From Nitrosomonas sp. Nm84 (lineage in GTDB: Bacteria > Pseudomonadota > Gammaproteobacteria > Burkholderiales > Nitrosomonadaceae), in the NCBI RefSeq assembly GCF_003201565.1, contig NZ_QJJP01000013.1, positions 1-64,000 on the forward strand: a stretch of DNA of 64,000 bases, in the 5' to 3' direction. Shown piece after piece: positions 56,438 to 64,000 of the stretch. The notes below the pieces were generated by a model that had not been told where the DNA came from, made no database searches, and saw only the letters and a list, made by a program, of their open reading frames with translations. A program made the translations under genes and the position numbers. Positions within the stretch are counted from its first letter, which is position 1. Each line of letters starts with the position of its first letter.

Positions 56438-57433
56438 TTATCTTTGTTGCTTCTGATATTTATCCACCGCTTTATTATGGTCCGTCAAGTTAGTAGAGAA
56501 TTGCGATTCTCCGTTACCTTTCGCAACAAAGTATAGTGCGTCAGTTTCGGCTGGGTTGAGTGCTGCACGAATGGAAGCTAAACTTGGCAAAGCAATGGGT
56601 GTAGGCGGTAAGCCAGCGCGAGTATAAGTGTTGTATGCCTGGTCTGCAAGCAGATCTTTTTTGCGTAGATTACCATCAAAATGCTCACCTAAACCGTAGA
56701 TGACGGTGGGGTCTGTTTGTAAGCGCATATCTTTACGTAGCCGATTAATAAAAACACCAGCGATTTCTGCGCGGTCGCTTGCTACTCCCGTTTCTTTTTC
56801 TATAATGGATGCGAGAATCAGTGCTTCGTAGGGAGTGTTTAACGGTAATGATTCTGCACGCGCTGCCCAACCGGTTTGTAAGTGATTGTGCATGGCCCGG
56901 TATGCTCGCTGCAAAATATGGATATCGCTGTCGCCCTTGATAAAATAATACGTATCAGGAAAAAATAATCCTTCTGCTGCTGTTTCACTTGCGCCGATCC
57001 GCTGCAAAATTTCCTGATCGCTGAGATCGATTGTATCATTTTGGATGGCGGGATGCTCATTTAGAACTTTCCGAAGCTGAGCAAAAGTCCAGCCTTCAAT
57101 GAATTTTATCTCCGTTTGTTTCGCGTCACCTTCTGTCAGATATTTTAACAACGCTATTTGTGAAAGGCTATCGGTCAATTGATAGTCACCGGCTTTAATA
57201 GCCGATTCTTGATTCAGATAACGTGCTAGCACAATCAATGACCATTTGTTGGGAATGACGCCGGCATCAGCAAGTTGCTGCGCGACTTGTTTTAGGTTGC
57301 TACCAGGACGAATGGAGAACTCATAGGGCGTGGTAGGCAGCGTAACTTTCGAATGCACGTGCAGATAAAGCCATCCGACTAATAAGATGGCTATTGATAC
57401 TGCGACAAGAAAGAGGCGTTTTAGCGTGTGCAT
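56438..57433 (-). CDS. mltG: endolytic murein transglycosylase MltG
   Basis: Cuts nascent glycan strands at the inner membrane and limits their length. It is 331 residues with an N-terminal membrane helix, a LysM-like region (FSIRPGSNLKQVAQQLADAG) and a YceG catalytic domain with the essential Glu in ASIIEKETGV. It is preceded by fabF at 17 bases, the usual arrangement at the end of the fab cluster. Confidence 0.95.
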   Translation of the reverse strand: MHTLKRLFLVAVSIAILLVGWLYLHVHSKVTLPTTPYEFSIRPGSNLKQVAQQLADAGVIPNKWSLIVLARYLNQESAIKAGDYQLTDSLSQIALLKYLTEGDAKQTEIKFIEGWTFAQLRKVLNEHPAIQNDTIDLSDQEILQRIGASETAAEGLFFPDTYYFIKGDSDIHILQRAYRAMHNHLQTGWAARAESLPLNTPYEALILASIIEKETGVASDRAEIAGVFINRLRKDMRLQTDPTVIYGLGEHFDGNLRKKDLLADQAYNTYTRAGLPPTPIALPSLASIRAALNPAETDALYFVAKGNGESQFSTNLTDHNKAVDKYQKQQR

Positions 57434-57450
57434 GCACCGGAAAGTAACAG

Positions 57451-58692
57451 CTATACTTTACGGAAAACCAACGTTCCGTTAGTCCCACCAAATCCGAAGG
57501 AATTGGATAATGCGACGTTGATACGCATGTTTCTTGCGGTATTGGGAATATAATCCAGATCACATTGCGGGTCTTGATTAACAAGATTAATGGTGGGTGG
57601 TGCAACTTGATGATGTATTGCAAGTGCGGAAAATACCGCCTCCACGCCTCCGGCAGCACCCAGCAAATGACCGGTCATTGATTTTGTGGAATTTACCGCA
57701 AGTTTATTGGCATGGTCTCCGAAACAACGTTTGACCGCGATCGTTTCAGCGATATCACCCAGTGGCGTAGATGTACCGTGTGCATTAATATAATCAACCT
57801 CGGTGGTAGGAATACCTGCATTTTTAAGCGCATTGGTCATGCAGCGTGCTGCACCTTCACCATCGTCGCATGGCGCTGTCATGTGAAATGCGTCGGCGCT
57901 CATACCGAAACCGACTAATTCAGCATAAATTTTTGCGCCACGTCGTTTTGCATGTTCTATTTCTTCCAATACCAGAATGCCGGCACCTTCACCCAGTACA
58001 AAACCATCGCGATCTTGATCCCAGGGACGGCTTGCGGCTGCCGGGTCATCATTACTGACTGACAAGGCTTTCGCAGCAGAAAATCCACCGATGGCAAGCG
58101 GTGTCACACAGGATTCCGCGCCACCACATACCATCACATCCGCATCGCCATATTCAATCATACGGGCCGAATTGCCAATGCTGTGTGTTGCCGTAGTACA
58201 GGCTGTGACGATAGCGAGATTGGGACCTTTGTATCCATACATAATGGATAAATTACCCGCAATCATATTAATGATCGTACTAGGAATAAAAAAAGGAGAT
58301 ATTTTGCGTGGACCGCCGGCATGATATGCGGTATCGGTGTTTTCAATCATTGGCAAGCCGCCGATTCCTGAACCGATATTGACACCGATTCGCTCCGAAT
58401 CAAGATGCGTGACATCTTCGATACCTGCGTCTTTGACAGCTTGAATTGCTGCCGCCATGCCGTAATGAATAAAAATATCCATACGACGTGCTTCTTTGAC
58501 GGACAGATATTGGTGAATATCAAAGTCTTTTACTTCACCGGCAATTTGTGAAGAAAAATTTGATGCATCAAAGCGAGTAATCTTAGTAATGCCAGATTTA
58601 CCTGAAACAATATTTTCCCACGCGCTTGACACTGTATTTCCAACGGGCGATACAATACCCAACCCGGTAATTACTACCCTGCGTTTCAACAA
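57451..58692 (-). CDS. fabF: beta-ketoacyl-ACP synthase II
   Basis: Elongates acyl-ACP by condensation with malonyl-ACP. It is 413 residues. The catalytic cysteine is in [12 protein letters not shown] and the histidines in [12 protein letters not shown] and [12 protein letters not shown]. The opening [16 protein letters not shown] is typical of FabF. It follows acpP by 39 bases in the fatty-acid operon. Confidence 0.97.
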   Translation of the reverse strand: MLKRRVVITGLGIVSPVGNTVSSAWENIVSGKSGITKITRFDASNFSSQIAGEVKDFDIHQYLSVKEARRMDIFIHYGMAAAIQAVKDAGIEDVTHLDSERIGVNIGSGIGGLPMIENTDTAYHAGGPRKISPFFIPSTIINMIAGNLSIMYGYKGPNLAIVTACTTATHSIGNSARMIEYGDADVMVCGGAESCVTPLAIGGFSAAKALSVSNDDPAAASRPWDQDRDGFVLGEGAGILVLEEIEHAKRRGAKIYAELVGFGMSADAFHMTAPCDDGEGAARCMTNALKNAGIPTTEVDYINAHGTSTPLGDIAETIAVKRCFGDHANKLAVNSTKSMTGHLLGAAGGVEAVFSALAIHHQVAPPTINLVNQDPQCDLDYIPNTARNMRINVALSNSFGFGGTNGTLVFRKV

Positions 58693-58731
58693 AATAACTC
58701 CAATTACTTGTTGTACTTTAAAAACAAAAGA

Positions 58732-58968
58732 CTAATTTGTGTTGGCAGTGACGTAGTCAATCGCTTCCTGAACGGTATTTATTTTTTCTGCTTGCTCATC
58801 TGGAATCTCACATTCGAATTCTTCTTCCAGTGCCATGACCAGCTCAACTGTGTCAAGTGAATCCGCTCCCAGATCATTGACAAAAGAGGATTCATTTTTG
58901 ACTTCTGTTTCATTCACGCCAAGTTGTTCGGCAACAATTTTTTTAATACGCTGCTCAATATTTTCCAT
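58732..58968 (-). CDS. acpP: acyl carrier protein
   Basis: A 78-residue acidic carrier with the phosphopantetheine serine Ser37 in [12 protein letters not shown]. It shuttles growing acyl chains between fatty-acid enzymes. The 198-base AT-rich gap behind fabG probably holds its own promoter, as is common for this highly expressed gene. Confidence 0.98.
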   Translation of the reverse strand: MENIEQRIKKIVAEQLGVNETEVKNESSFVNDLGADSLDTVELVMALEEEFECEIPDEQAEKINTVQEAIDYVTANTN

Positions 58969-59166
58969 CTCTAGGTATTTCCTTTCAGGTAAGAAAAACT
59001 CTTTTATTTTAACAAATTTTCAGTATCAGCAGAACCGAACTGAAGCATGATCATAGCTTACGAGATTTCAGTTATTTTACGATTCAATCTTTTTTAGCTA
59101 AATTTCGTAGCATAGAGATAATATATTACTATTAATTTTTGTGTATAAATTTTCTAATACGCTTTA

Positions 59167-59910
59167 TCAATCCATATACATTCCACCATTCACATGAAGT
59201 GTCGTACCGGTAATGTAGCCAGCAGCGGACGAAGCTAGAAACGCCACAGCGGATGCAACTTCTTCAGGGCGCCCTAATCTTCCTAAAGGAACGTGCTGAA
59301 TTAAACTTTGTTGGTGCTCATTAGTCAGTGAGCGAGTCATATCAGTATCAATAAACCCTGGGGCGACACAGTTCACGGTGATATTGCGACTGCCCACTTC
59401 GCGCGCCAGTGATTTACTAAAACCAAACAGACCTGCTTTGGCAGCAGCATAGTTTGCTTGCCCCATGTTTCCAATTGCACCGACTACAGAAGAGATATTG
59501 ATAATGCGTCCATAGCGAGCTTTCATCATAGCGCGAAGCACGACGCGGCTTAAACGAAACACCGATGTAAGATTGGTGGCTATGATTTCGTTCCATTCCT
59601 CGTCTTTCATGCGAACCAACAGATTGTCCCGTGTGATGCCGGCGTTGTTAACCAGTATTTCGATCTCACCAAATTTCTCGCGAATGATTTGCATGGCACT
59701 ATGCATTTGTTCAGTATCATTCACGTTCAGCATGATACCTGTGCCTTTGATGCCGGCCTTCTCCAGATACTGACTAATCGTGTTGGCACCATTTTCTGTG
59801 GTTGCTGTGCCAATGACAATCGCGCCATGCTGACCGAGTTTAAGTGCGATAGCTTGTCCAATACCGCGACTAGCGCCTGTTACCAATGTTATTTTATTTT
59901 CCAAAATCAT
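59167..59910 (-). CDS. fabG: 3-oxoacyl-ACP reductase
   Basis: NADPH-dependent reduction of the beta-keto group during chain elongation. It is 247 residues from the ATG at 59910, which has GGAG six bases upstream; an ATG four codons earlier lacks one. The cofactor loop TGASRGIGQAIALK, NNAGITRDNLLVRM and the catalytic YAAAK with ISSVVG are present. It lies between fabD and acpP. Confidence 0.97.
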   Translation of the reverse strand: MILENKITLVTGASRGIGQAIALKLGQHGAIVIGTATTENGANTISQYLEKAGIKGTGIMLNVNDTEQMHSAMQIIREKFGEIEILVNNAGITRDNLLVRMKDEEWNEIIATNLTSVFRLSRVVLRAMMKARYGRIINISSVVGAIGNMGQANYAAAKAGLFGFSKSLAREVGSRNITVNCVAPGFIDTDMTRSLTNEHQQSLIQHVPLGRLGRPEEVASAVAFLASSAAGYITGTTLHVNGGMYMD

Positions 59911-59958
59911 ATCTCCATACATAGAGCCATGACCGTAAGTAGCAAATACTCATGGTGA

Positions 59959-60894
59959 TTATCGTAAACTAACTGCTTGTTTGATTGTTTCGCTATCGAT
60001 TAATGATAACTGTTGCAAACTTTGGTCTATGCGTTTGTTCAGTCCAATCAATACCTTTCCGGGCCCACACTCAATGACATGTGTCATGCCGGCAACCGCA
60101 AAGGCGTGGATTGTGTCTACCCATCGTACTGGACTGACGAGTTGTTGAACTAAAATTTTCTTGATGGATAGTGCATCAGAGTGCGATTTTACATCGGCAT
60201 TATGCAAAATTGCGATTTTAGGAGATTGCAATGCGATGCCTTCCAACTGTTGTTGCATACTTTCAGCTGCTGGTTTCATCAGCGAACAATGTGAAGGGAT
60301 ACTCATCGGTAGCATGACTGCGCGTTTTGCGCCTCTTGATTTAGCCATTTCCATGCCTTGCAAAATGGCATTTTTGTGCCCGGCGATGACTACTTGTCCC
60401 GGTGAGTTGAAATTGGCTGGTTCCAGTGATTCTCCGTTACACTGTTGCGTGATATCGTGACATACGGTTCTGATGATCTCATCATCCAAGCCTAAAACTG
60501 CGGCCATTCCGCCGATTCCTTCCGGTACGGCATGTTGCATTGCTTGTGCGCGGAAGCGCACCAGCGTCAGCGCATCGGCAAAACTCAGCACTTCCGCTGC
60601 GACCAATGCCGTGTATTCGCCCAGACTATGTCCAGCGAGTAATGCCGGTTTTGCCCCCCCTAGACTGATCCATGCACGGTATACCGCGATGCCTGCTATC
60701 AGCATGAGCGGTTGTGTATTGACTGTAAGATTGAGATCTTCGACAGGCCCGGAATTTACCATTGACCAGAAATCCTGTTTGAGGATATCCGATGCTTCTT
60801 GAAAAGTTTCCTGGATAATGGGTAAATCCACATACCCATTCATCATTCCAATGGATTGTGACCCTTGACCTGGAAATACAAATGCAAATTTCAT
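59959..60894 (-). CDS. fabD: malonyl-CoA:ACP transacylase
   Basis: Moves malonyl from CoA to ACP. It is 311 residues. The nucleophile Ser is in LAGHSLGEYTALVAA, with the opening FVFPGQGSQSIGMM and the later histidine in PSHCSLM. It begins three bases after the fabH stop and is followed by fabG. Confidence 0.97.
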   Translation of the reverse strand: MKFAFVFPGQGSQSIGMMNGYVDLPIIQETFQEASDILKQDFWSMVNSGPVEDLNLTVNTQPLMLIAGIAVYRAWISLGGAKPALLAGHSLGEYTALVAAEVLSFADALTLVRFRAQAMQHAVPEGIGGMAAVLGLDDEIIRTVCHDITQQCNGESLEPANFNSPGQVVIAGHKNAILQGMEMAKSRGAKRAVMLPMSIPSHCSLMKPAAESMQQQLEGIALQSPKIAILHNADVKSHSDALSIKKILVQQLVSPVRWVDTIHAFAVAGMTHVIECGPGKVLIGLNKRIDQSLQQLSLIDSETIKQAVSLR

Positions 60895-60897
60895 AAA

Positions 60898-61854
60898 TTA
60901 CCAGCGCAGTAAAACTGCTCCCCATGTAAAACCACCCCCAACGCCTTCCAGTAGAACCAATTGGCCGGGATGGATGCGTCCATCACGTACTGCAATATCC
61001 AGAGCAAGTGGAATGGAAGCTGCGGAAGTGTTGCCGTGTTTGTCGACGGCCACAACTACCTTATCCATCGGTATGCCAAGTTTCTTTGCTGTGGATTGTA
61101 TGATGCGTATATTTGCCTGGTGGGGAATCAGCCAATCAATATCCGTCGTTTGCAGATTGTTCTCAGCCACGGCCTCTTGTCCGACTTCTTCCAGAACTTT
61201 GACTGCAAATTTGAAAACGGTACCGCCTTCCATGTTGATATATGGATTACCTTGTACTTTCCCGCCACTAATGCTGCCGGGCACGGATAGAACATTGCTA
61301 TAGCTGCCGCTGGCATGGAGATGAGTGGACAAAATGCCGGGCTGATCACTTTGCGAAAGCACTACTGCGCCCGCGCCGTCACCAAATAAAACACAGGTGC
61401 TGCGATCATTCCAGTCGAGTATTTTAGAATAAATTTCAGTACCAACCACCAATGCATTGCGACACTTACCCGAACTTACAAACATGTCAGCTGTTGCCAG
61501 CGCATACACAAAACCGCTGCAGACGGCCTGTACATCAAACGCCGGGCAATTTTCAATCCCCAGCTTATTTTGCAGGATACAAGCCGTGCTTGGGAATACC
61601 ATATCCGGGGTCGTCGTGGCAACGATGATCAGATCAATATCTTTGCTGCTGACACCAGCAGCGCTCATGGCATTTTGACTGGCATACAGTGCCAGATCAC
61701 TGGCTACTTGATCCTCACGCGCAATATGCCGTTGCGTGATGCCGGTACGGGTACGTATCCATTCATCACTGGTATCTACCATGCTCTCCAGTTCATGGTT
61801 AGTCAATATCTTTTCTGGTAAATAACTACCGGTTCCAGTGATTCTTGAATACAT
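60898..61854 (-). CDS. fabH: beta-ketoacyl-ACP synthase III
   Basis: Starts fatty-acid synthesis by joining acetyl-CoA and malonyl-ACP. It is 318 residues. The triad cysteine is in [15 protein letters not shown], the histidine in [11 protein letters not shown] and the asparagine in [14 protein letters not shown]. It overlaps the plsX stop by one base and precedes fabD. Confidence 0.97.
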   Translation of the reverse strand: MYSRITGTGSYLPEKILTNHELESMVDTSDEWIRTRTGITQRHIAREDQVASDLALYASQNAMSAAGVSSKDIDLIIVATTTPDMVFPSTACILQNKLGIENCPAFDVQAVCSGFVYALATADMFVSSGKCRNALVVGTEIYSKILDWNDRSTCVLFGDGAGAVVLSQSDQPGILSTHLHASGSYSNVLSVPGSISGGKVQGNPYINMEGGTVFKFAVKVLEEVGQEAVAENNLQTTDIDWLIPHQANIRIIQSTAKKLGIPMDKVVVAVDKHGNTSAASIPLALDIAVRDGRIHPGQLVLLEGVGGGFTWGAVLLRW

Positions 61855-62894
61855 TATTTTGTCAGTGTTTCCGGAGAGGTTTGAGAATGATGAGAAAGCT
61901 CGGCAACCCGTTCACTAATACGACGTAGCATGCCGCCACGTACTTCATCCGCTGCGCGTTTAATGGCAAAACCAAATGCATATTTATCAGCGGAGCCGTG
62001 GCTTTTAATCACTATGCCGCGTAAGCCCAAAAAGCTGGCACCGTTGTATCGGCGATGATCTACGCGGTGTTTAAAGGAATTTATAATGGGCATCGCAGTG
62101 ATACCGACCAGTTTGGTCAGTAAATTGCGTTTGAATTCTTCGCGCAAGTAAGTTGCTAGCATTTGTGCCAGACCTTCTGAGGTTTTCAAGGTGATATTGC
62201 CGACAAATCCGTCGCAAACAACGATATCGGTCGTTCCTTTGTAAATATCGTTGCCTTCAACATTACCATAAAAATTGAGCCCGCTATGACGTAACAATTC
62301 AGCTGCGTGTTTAACGGTTTCATTGCCTTTGATTTCTTCTTGACCCACGTTGAGTAATCCAACGCTTGGTGCTGGTTTGTTTTCAACTGAGGAAACCAGG
62401 GAAGAACCCATAATTCCAAATTGAAACAAGTGCTCAGCCGTACAATCAACGTTGGCACCCAGATCTAAAATATAAGTATGGCCTGTCATGGTTGGCAGTA
62501 TGCCTGCAAGTGCTGGACGATCAACACCGGGAATTGTTTTTAACACAAAGCGGGATGTCGCCAGTAATGCACCTGTGTTCCCGGCACTGATGCAAGCTTG
62601 TGCTTCACCTGTTTTAACAAGATTGATAGAAACGCGCATCGAAGAATCTTTCTTGCCGCGTAAAGCGAGCGCAGGCGATTCATCCATGCTGACGACCTCG
62701 CTGGCCGGATGTATGCGAATTCTGGGTCCTGGTGCAGAATTCGCTGCACGTAATTCCGCTTCAATTGCATCAGGAATGCCGACAAGAATGATATTGGCTT
62801 CGGGATCGTTGCGAAGATAATCGACCGCTGCTGGAATCGTCACATGCGGACCATGATCACCGCCCATACAATCTATTGCTACAGTAATATCCAA
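61854..62894 (-). CDS. plsX: phosphate acyltransferase
   Basis: Makes acyl-phosphate from acyl-ACP for phospholipid synthesis. It is 346 residues, normal for the family. The conserved [18 protein letters not shown] start ([19 protein letters not shown]) and [10 protein letters not shown] are seen. It lies between rpmF and fabH in the standard order. Confidence 0.96.
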   Translation of the reverse strand: MDITVAIDCMGGDHGPHVTIPAAVDYLRNDPEANIILVGIPDAIEAELRAANSAPGPRIRIHPASEVVSMDESPALALRGKKDSSMRVSINLVKTGEAQACISAGNTGALLATSRFVLKTIPGVDRPALAGILPTMTGHTYILDLGANVDCTAEHLFQFGIMGSSLVSSVENKPAPSVGLLNVGQEEIKGNETVKHAAELLRHSGLNFYGNVEGNDIYKGTTDIVVCDGFVGNITLKTSEGLAQMLATYLREEFKRNLLTKLVGITAMPIINSFKHRVDHRRYNGASFLGLRGIVIKSHGSADKYAFGFAIKRAADEVRGGMLRRISERVAELSHHSQTSPETLTK

Positions 62895-62960
62895 TTTCAG
62901 CGCTCTTTATGACTGGGAAAACGATACACTCAGTGCAGCTTGTAGCAATAGACAAGATTT

Positions 62961-63140
62961 TTAATCGTTTTTAGTTTTAACAACCTTTTTGCCGCGGTAG
63001 TATCCATTGGGACTAATGTGGTGACGTAAATGGACTTCCCCAGTGCTTGATTCTATGGCCAAAGGAGGATTGGTTAAGAAATCATGTGAACGATGCATGC
63101 CACGTTTTGAAGGGGACTTCTTGTTTTGTTGGACTGCCAT
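62961..63140 (-). CDS. rpmF: 50S ribosomal protein L32
   Basis: A 59-residue ribosomal protein. The start [20 protein letters not shown] and the closing [14 protein letters not shown] are typical of L32. Its place between yceD and plsX is the standard order. It lacks the zinc-binding cysteines found in some L32 proteins, so it is the cysteine-free form. Confidence 0.96.
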   Translation of the reverse strand: MAVQQNKKSPSKRGMHRSHDFLTNPPLAIESSTGEVHLRHHISPNGYYRGKKVVKTKND

Positions 63141-63165
63141 GCGATTAACTCCTTAAATTCAATTT

Positions 63166-63681
63166 TCAATTCGTCTTTTTAAATTTTGCTAATGTTGCAA
63201 ATGGGTGTGCTGAATGTGACTGATCATCTACGTTACTTTCGATGGATTCCGGTAGATGTATTTTGCATTCATCATCTGGATGACACGATGAAATTGGTAA
63301 GCTGAGAATAATTTCCTCTTCAACCAAATCGAATACATCCAAATCAGACGTTGCCAAAATAGCATCCATGGTATCATCGTCATTTACTTGATCCAGTTCT
63401 GCTTCGTTTTTAACCAAGCGAAAAAAAGCTTGCAGATCTATAACATGCGTTAATTTGTCAAGGCAACGCTGACATCTGAGGTGTATTTCACCCTTAACTT
63501 CCAAATGTAGGCATGGTTTATTATTCTTATCAGAATAACCACTGATCTGGTATGTCACTACACCGCCATCATCAAACAGCAAATCACGCAAACGTGTAAA
63601 TTCAGATACCGGGATTTTATCATAATGCACACCCGCATTACGTACAAAATCGAGAGGGGTTATCACAAATCGCACAGACAT
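63166..63681 (-). CDS. yceD: YceD family protein (DUF177)
   Basis: A 171-residue cytoplasmic protein encoded directly before rpmF, as in most bacteria. The conserved CxxC-type pair is in EIHLRCQRCLDKLTHV near residue 75, and a second Cys-containing motif (ISSCHPDDECKIH) follows near 135. DUF177 proteins are linked to 23S rRNA accumulation or ribosome assembly. It diverges from maf by about 56 bases. Confidence 0.92.
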   Translation of the reverse strand: MSVRFVITPLDFVRNAGVHYDKIPVSEFTRLRDLLFDDGGVVTYQISGYSDKNNKPCLHLEVKGEIHLRCQRCLDKLTHVIDLQAFFRLVKNEAELDQVNDDDTMDAILATSDLDVFDLVEEEIILSLPISSCHPDDECKIHLPESIESNVDDQSHSAHPFATLAKFKKTN

Positions 63682-63737
63682 AAGGCGCGCATGTTATATT
63701 TTTTGCTTTAAAGTGTCAAAAAATACCGAAGGAAATT

Positions 63738-64000
63738 TTGAAAACTCAAACCATTACCCAAAAAATCATATTGGCATCCAGCTCGATTTATCGCAAAGAA
63801 TTGCTCCAGCGTTTACAAATTCCATTTGAAACCACGCATCCAAAAATCGATGAAGCACCGCTATTGAATGAATTGCCGGAACAGACCGCCGTACGCCTCG
63901 CTGAGGAAAAAGCCCGCGCTGTTGCTAAAAATTATCCGCACGCCCTTATTATCGGTTCTGACCAAATAGCCATATTAGGAAACACTCGTCTTGGGAAACC
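63738..64000 (+). CDS. maf: Maf-family nucleotide pyrophosphatase (partial, cut by window end)
   Basis: The first 87 codons of a Maf protein run off the right edge. The start is TTG at 63738 with AAGGAAA upstream. The family's SSSxxRxxLL motif appears as ASSSIYRKELLQRL, followed by RLAEEKARAVA and the catalytic aspartate in LIIGSDQIA. Maf proteins hydrolyse non-canonical or modified NTPs. Its place, divergent from yceD-rpmF-plsX-fab, suggests the YceF (m7GTP-type) branch. Confidence 0.93.
   Translation, partial: MKTQTITQKIILASSSIYRKELLQRLQIPFETTHPKIDEAPLLNELPEQTAVRLAEEKARAVAKNYPHALIIGSDQIAILGNTRLGK

Noticed and set aside
1-64000. tRNA or rRNA genes, CRISPR arrays, prophage or complete insertion sequences
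   Set aside because: None was recognised by eye; only the transposase-free repeat family was found. A tRNA scan would be needed to exclude a tRNA with certainty.

Overview
The window looks like a chromosomal segment of a betaproteobacterium, most likely a Nitrosomonas-like ammonia oxidiser (family Nitrosomonadaceae). This is inferred from gene order and protein character: glnS, rplM-rpsI, argC, a DUF6776-type protein, bactofilin, erpA, anmK, an M23 peptidase and tyrS in a row, plus the maf/yceD/rpmF/plsX/fabHDG/acpP/fabF/mltG run. No amo, hao or rRNA gene is present to settle it, and I saw no tRNA gene or CRISPR array.

Layout. 1-2.2 kb: a Cys-nucleophile alpha/beta hydrolase and a flavodoxin-like protein with a probable frameshift at its start. 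2.2-2.9 kb: a Tat-exported beta-carbonic anhydrase. 3.1-11.6 kb (minus strand): a guanidine-use operon made of a guanidine-I (ykkC) riboswitch, an APC permease, two DUF1989 proteins, a biotin-dependent urea/guanidine carboxylase and allophanate hydrolase. 11.9-15.9 kb: a TetR regulator, a membrane hydrolase, a 21-residue basic protein, a methyltransferase and a collapsed mntA-hepT toxin-antitoxin pair. 15.9-29.6 kb: housekeeping genes (glnS, rplM, rpsI, argC, bactofilin, erpA, anmK, M23 peptidase, tyrS, rhlE, a ceramidase-like protein, radA). 29.7-37.4 kb: surface polysaccharide genes (rfbC, rfbA, an ABC exporter with a ruined ATPase domain, a CapD/WbpM dehydratase, a WecA/WbpL transferase) and an alanine-glyoxylate-type aminotransferase. 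37.7-44.8 kb: lipoproteins, a small membrane protein, a parvulin, and an ABC/FtsX/AttH-lipocalin export set. 45.2-51.2 kb: a 35-residue membrane protein facing a protoglobin, then a glycerol/glycerophosphodiester operon that starts with an ankyrin-repeat protein. 51.5-56.4 kb: pgeF, a ZIP transporter, a DUF4019 protein and a three-domain glycosyltransferase fusion. 56.4-64 kb: mltG and the fatty-acid synthesis operon up to rpmF and yceD, with maf diverging and cut by the window end.

How it fits together. The riboswitch operon should import guanidine and break it down through carboxyguanidine and allophanate to ammonia and CO2; in an ammonia oxidiser that would supply the energy substrate itself. 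A dispersed repeat with inverted ends occurs four times (about 12.7, 36.1, 39.35 and 52.3 kb). One copy exactly fills the gap between a stop codon and the next start codon. The least ordinary protein is the ABC exporter homologue at 31.4-33.0 kb: its frame is intact but its Walker A, Q-loop, signature, D-loop and H-loop are all degenerate.
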